Shown: positions 61,295 through 64,000 of the stretch, piece by piece | How positions within the stretch are numbered: the stretch's first letter is position 1 | Layout of the letters: each line of letters opens with the position of its first letter | Source: Aquimarina rhabdastrellae | GTDB lineage: Bacteria; Bacteroidota; Bacteroidia; Flavobacteriales; Flavobacteriaceae | DNA: 64,000 nucleotides | Reading direction: 5' to 3' | NCBI GenBank assembly: GCA_947387485.1 | Contig: CANDNT010000002.1 | Location: 434,001-498,000 of the forward strand | Made by a program: the position numbers and the translations under genes | Notes under the pieces: generated by a model | Told to the model about the DNA's origin: nothing | Databases searched by the model: none | The model's input: the letters and a program-made list of their open reading frames with translations, nothing else

Positions 61295-62434
61295 ATGAAG
61301 TTTAATACCAAAACAATTCATGGCGGGCAGCAACATGACCCTGCATATGGAGCTGTGATGACTCCAATATATCAAACATCAACATATGCTCAGTCAATTC
61401 CAGGGAAACATAAAGGCTATGAGTATAGTAGAACACATAACCCGACAAGAAATGCATTAGAAAATGCTTTTGCAAGCTTAGAAAATGGGAAATATGGTTT
61501 AGCATTTGGATCAGGATTAGCAGCTATTGATGCTGTGATGAAATTATTAAAACCAGGAGACGAAGTAATATCATCAAATGATTTGTACGGCGGAACTTAC
61601 AGATTGTTTACTAAGATTTTTGAAGATTTTGGTATAAAATTTCGCTTTGTAGGACTAAATGAATCTTCTAATGTTGAAAGATTTGTAACAGAAAAGACCA
61701 AATTGATTTGGGTAGAGACTCCTACAAATCCAATGATGAATATAATTGATATTAAAGCTATAGCAGAAGTAACAAAAAAACATAATATTCTACTAGCTGT
61801 TGATAATACTTTTGCAACACCATATTTACAAAGACCATTAGATTTAGGTGCAGATATTGTAATGCATAGTGCTACAAAATATATGGGTGGACATAGTGAT
61901 GTGGTGATGGGAGCACTTATTGTTAAAGATGAAACATTAGCAAAGCAATTATATTTTATCCAAAATGCAAGTGGAGCTATATGTGGACCTCAAGATAGCT
62001 TTTTGGTACTAAGAGGAATTAAGACATTACATGTGCGTATGCAAAGGCATTGTGAAAATGGTGAAGCAATAGCTAGATATTTAAGAAATCATCCTAAAGT
62101 AGATAAAGTATACTGGCCAGGATTTGAAGATCATCCTAATCATCATATAGCAAAAGCACAAATGGATGGTTATGGTGGAATGATTTCTTTTTCGACTAAA
62201 GAAGATTCTTTACAGGGAGCTGTAAATGTAGTTCAAAAACTGAAGATATTTACTTTGGCCGAATCTTTAGGAGGAGTAGAAAGTTTAGCAGGACATCCTG
62301 CTAGCATGACTCATGCGTCTATACCTAAAGAAGAAAGAGAAAAAACAGGAATTAAAGATTCTTTAATTCGATTAAGTGTAGGGATTGAAGATATTAACGA
62401 CTTAATAATTGATTTAGAACAAGCATTATCATAA
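61295..62434 (+). CDS. metB: cystathionine gamma-synthase/lyase (PLP enzyme)
   Basis: PLP-dependent trans-sulfuration enzyme, 379 residues, of the cystathionine gamma-synthase/gamma-lyase (Cys/Met metabolism) family. MKFNTKTIHGGQQHDPAYGAVMTPIYQTSTYAQ is the N-terminal block; YEYSRTHNPTRNALENAFASLENGKYGLAFGSGLAAIDAV binds PLP phosphate; the Schiff-base lysine is Lys195 in HSATKYMGGHSD; ESLGGVESLAGHPASMTHASIP is the C-terminal signature. It joins cysteine with an activated homoserine (synthase) or cleaves cystathionine (lyase); sequence alone does not decide. An ATG four codons upstream (61283) is also open. Confidence 0.9.
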   Translation: MKFNTKTIHGGQQHDPAYGAVMTPIYQTSTYAQSIPGKHKGYEYSRTHNPTRNALENAFASLENGKYGLAFGSGLAAIDAVMKLLKPGDEVISSNDLYGGTYRLFTKIFEDFGIKFRFVGLNESSNVERFVTEKTKLIWVETPTNPMMNIIDIKAIAEVTKKHNILLAVDNTFATPYLQRPLDLGADIVMHSATKYMGGHSDVVMGALIVKDETLAKQLYFIQNASGAICGPQDSFLVLRGIKTLHVRMQRHCENGEAIARYLRNHPKVDKVYWPGFEDHPNHHIAKAQMDGYGGMISFSTKEDSLQGAVNVVQKLKIFTLAESLGGVESLAGHPASMTHASIPKEEREKTGIKDSLIRLSVGIEDINDLIIDLEQALS

Positions 62435-62535
62435 TTTTTTAAGAATTATTTTAGATGAAATTATGAAAATGAAAATAAAAAACGTTTTCGTAATGCAAAA
62501 CTCATAAAAAATAAGGCTGAAAATTTTAAGATATA

Positions 62536-62543
62536 TATATTTG
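62536..62543 (+). promoter_or_regulatory. -7 box of gdhA
   Basis: TATATTTG, an exact TAnnTTTG match. It lies upstream of a TTG (62559) that would extend the open frame, but the ATG at 62619 gives the family-length protein. Confidence 0.5.
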
Positions 62544-62618
62544 TACAAAGTTTAAGATTTGCGAAATAAAGTTCGCAATACAGTTAAAAAAAAGAATTAC
62601 AACATAACTTTAATACTA

Positions 62619-63962
62619 ATGAAAGAAAGTATAGAAAATTTCATTAATTCTGTAGCACAGCGAAATGCTAACGAGCCAGAATTTATGCAGGCAGTAAGAG
62701 AAGTAGCAGAAACTGTGATACCTTTCATTGAAGAGAATGAAAAATATCAAAACGCGAAGCTTTTAGAGCGTATGGTAGAACCAGAGCGCGTATTTATGTT
62801 TAGAGTGCCGTGGACAAATGATAAAGGAGAAATAGAAATAAATAGAGGTTATCGTGTACAGATGAATTCGGCAATTGGACCATATAAAGGAGGATTACGT
62901 TTTCACCCATCTGTTAATTTAAGTATTTTAAAGTTTTTAGCGTTTGAACAAACGTTTAAAAACAGTTTAACTACACTACCTATGGGTGGTGGTAAGGGAG
63001 GATCAGACTTTAACCCAAAAGGAAAGTCAGATGCAGAAGTAATGCGTTTTTGTCAAAGTTTCATGACTGAATTATCTAAATATATCGGTGCTAATACAGA
63101 TGTTCCAGCAGGAGATATCGGTGTAGGAGGTCGTGAAATAGGATATTTATTTGGTCAATACAAGCGTTTAAGAGACGAGTTTACAGGAGTACTTACAGGT
63201 AAAGGTCTTGAGTATGGAGGTTCTTTAATTAGACCAGAAGCTACAGGGTACGGTAATGTATACTTCGCAGATAGCATGTTAAAAACACGCGGAGAAAGTT
63301 TTGAAGGAAAACGTGTTGTAGTATCTGGATCTGGAAATGTAGCTCAATTTGCGACAGAGAAAGTAATCGAATTAGGAGGAAAGGTAATTACTTTATCAGA
63401 CTCTTCAGGATATATTTATGACGAAGCTGGTATCGATGCAGAGAAGTTAGCTTATGTAATGGAGCTTAAAAATGTAAAGAGAGGACGTATTAAAGAGTAT
63501 GTATCTCAATACCCAGAAGCAACATATGTAGAAGGAGAAACACCTTGGACTGTAGCTTGTGATATCGCATTACCTTGTGCTACACAAAACGAATTACAAT
63601 TAGATGATGCAAAAGCATTAATCGCTAATGGATGTATTTGTGTAGGAGAAGGAGCTAATATGCCATGTACAGCAGATGCAGTAGAAGAGTTCTTAGAAGC
63701 TAAGATTTTATTCTCTCCAGGTAAAGCATCAAATGCAGGAGGAGTAGCTACATCTGGATTAGAGATGTCTCAAAACTCACTTCGTTATAGCTGGACAGCT
63801 GCAGAAGTTGATGGTAAGTTACGTGACATTATGAGTGATATTCACGAAAAATGTGTTGAATACGGAACAGAAGAAGATGGATTTATAAACTATGTAAAAG
63901 GAGCAAATATTGCAGGTTTTGTAAAAGTAGCAGATGCTATGCTTGCTCAAGGAGTAGTATAA
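62619..63962 (+). CDS. gdhA: NADP-type glutamate dehydrogenase
   Basis: Assimilates ammonia into 2-oxoglutarate to give glutamate. About 447 residues from the ATG at 62619, the normal length of the hexameric bacterial enzyme. VPWTNDKGEIEINRGYRVQMNSAIGPYKGGLRFHP binds substrate; LPMGGGKGGSDFNPKGKSDAEVMRFCQSFMTEL holds the catalytic lysine; GKRVVVSGSGNVAQFATEKVIELGGKVITLSDSSGYI is the Rossmann motif and ribose-binding segment, typical of NADP-specific gdhA. ALPCATQNELQLDDAKAL and GEGANMPCTADAVE are also conserved. Fed by the same nitrogen pool as the sulfur amino acid gene upstream, but its own -7 box suggests a separate message. Confidence 0.97.
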   Translation: MKESIENFINSVAQRNANEPEFMQAVREVAETVIPFIEENEKYQNAKLLERMVEPERVFMFRVPWTNDKGEIEINRGYRVQMNSAIGPYKGGLRFHPSVNLSILKFLAFEQTFKNSLTTLPMGGGKGGSDFNPKGKSDAEVMRFCQSFMTELSKYIGANTDVPAGDIGVGGREIGYLFGQYKRLRDEFTGVLTGKGLEYGGSLIRPEATGYGNVYFADSMLKTRGESFEGKRVVVSGSGNVAQFATEKVIELGGKVITLSDSSGYIYDEAGIDAEKLAYVMELKNVKRGRIKEYVSQYPEATYVEGETPWTVACDIALPCATQNELQLDDAKALIANGCICVGEGANMPCTADAVEEFLEAKILFSPGKASNAGGVATSGLEMSQNSLRYSWTAAEVDGKLRDIMSDIHEKCVEYGTEEDGFINYVKGANIAGFVKVADAMLAQGVV

Positions 63963-64000
63963 ATTTAGAATCAGTTAATAAGTTTATAGGCCACTCTTTT

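Noticed and set aside
62559..62618. TTG-initiated extension of gdhA
   Set aside because: The ATG at 62619 gives the normal family length and N terminus.

Overview
The window reads as a chromosomal segment of a marine member of the Flavobacteriaceae (Bacteroidota), Aquimarina-like in flavour, though the genus is a guess. The reasons are: low G+C; secreted proteins with C-terminal type IX secretion (T9SS) sorting domains; genes that lack Shine-Dalgarno sequences but often follow a TAnnTTTG (-7) box typical of Bacteroidota sigma factors; and many Bacteroidota-style families (membrane-anchored AraC regulators, DUF5686, DUF4345, FTP/M4 proteases). No rRNA, tRNA, insertion sequence, prophage or CRISPR array was seen.

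Layout. 1-840: a 41-bp tandem repeat array with an 82-bp dimeric period. 838-2713: methyltransferase, ankyrin protein and lipoprotein. 3082-7136: fused ABC ATPase, NtrY-like histidine kinase, enoyl-CoA hydratase. 7211-11299: a minus-strand operon of two SDR enzymes, a START-like protein and DUF2062, next to a membrane AraC regulator. 11499-12920: rhodanese and a divergent MetR-like LysR regulator, with two MetR-type boxes between them. 12999-14963: a large nuclease-helicase fusion, a possible defence gene. 15178-18447: nadD, gmk, yicC, GNAT, hemJ. 18580-24196: BNR-repeat secreted protein, MATE pump, hemH. 24421-31516: AraC regulator and the hemA-C-D-E, EI24, hemF run. 32071-33934: a three-gene DUF2589 operon of unknown function behind a long AT-rich regulatory region. 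34320-41428: thioesterase, DUF5686, hemB-cytochrome c-DinB, and an AraC/DUF4345/SRPBCC/SDR run. 41489-45669: DUF3995, CNNM protein, DNA alkyltransferase, serine hydrolase, exonuclease. 45727-55664: three large T9SS-exported proteases. 55868-63962: metabolic and transport genes ending with cystathionine gamma-synthase and glutamate dehydrogenase.

How the genes work together. The central theme is tetrapyrrole synthesis. hemA, C, D, E, F, B, J and H cover the route from glutamyl-tRNA to protoheme by the protoporphyrin branch, apart from glutamate-semialdehyde aminotransferase (hemL), which is not in the window. A 17-bp inverted repeat between the divergent AraC and hemA promoters is a likely control point. 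A haem-binding cytochrome c lipoprotein directly follows hemB. A second theme is sulfur metabolism (MetR-like regulator, rhodanese, cystathionine gamma-synthase). A third is extracellular protein degradation by the protease trio.

The least explained parts, and so the best candidates for something new, are the DUF2589 operon with its phased upstream motif array, the nuclease-helicase fusion, and the START/SDR/DUF2062 operon. Where a -7 box lies inside a longer open frame (hemA, hemB, DinB, gdhA, hemH), the downstream ATG was chosen as the start.
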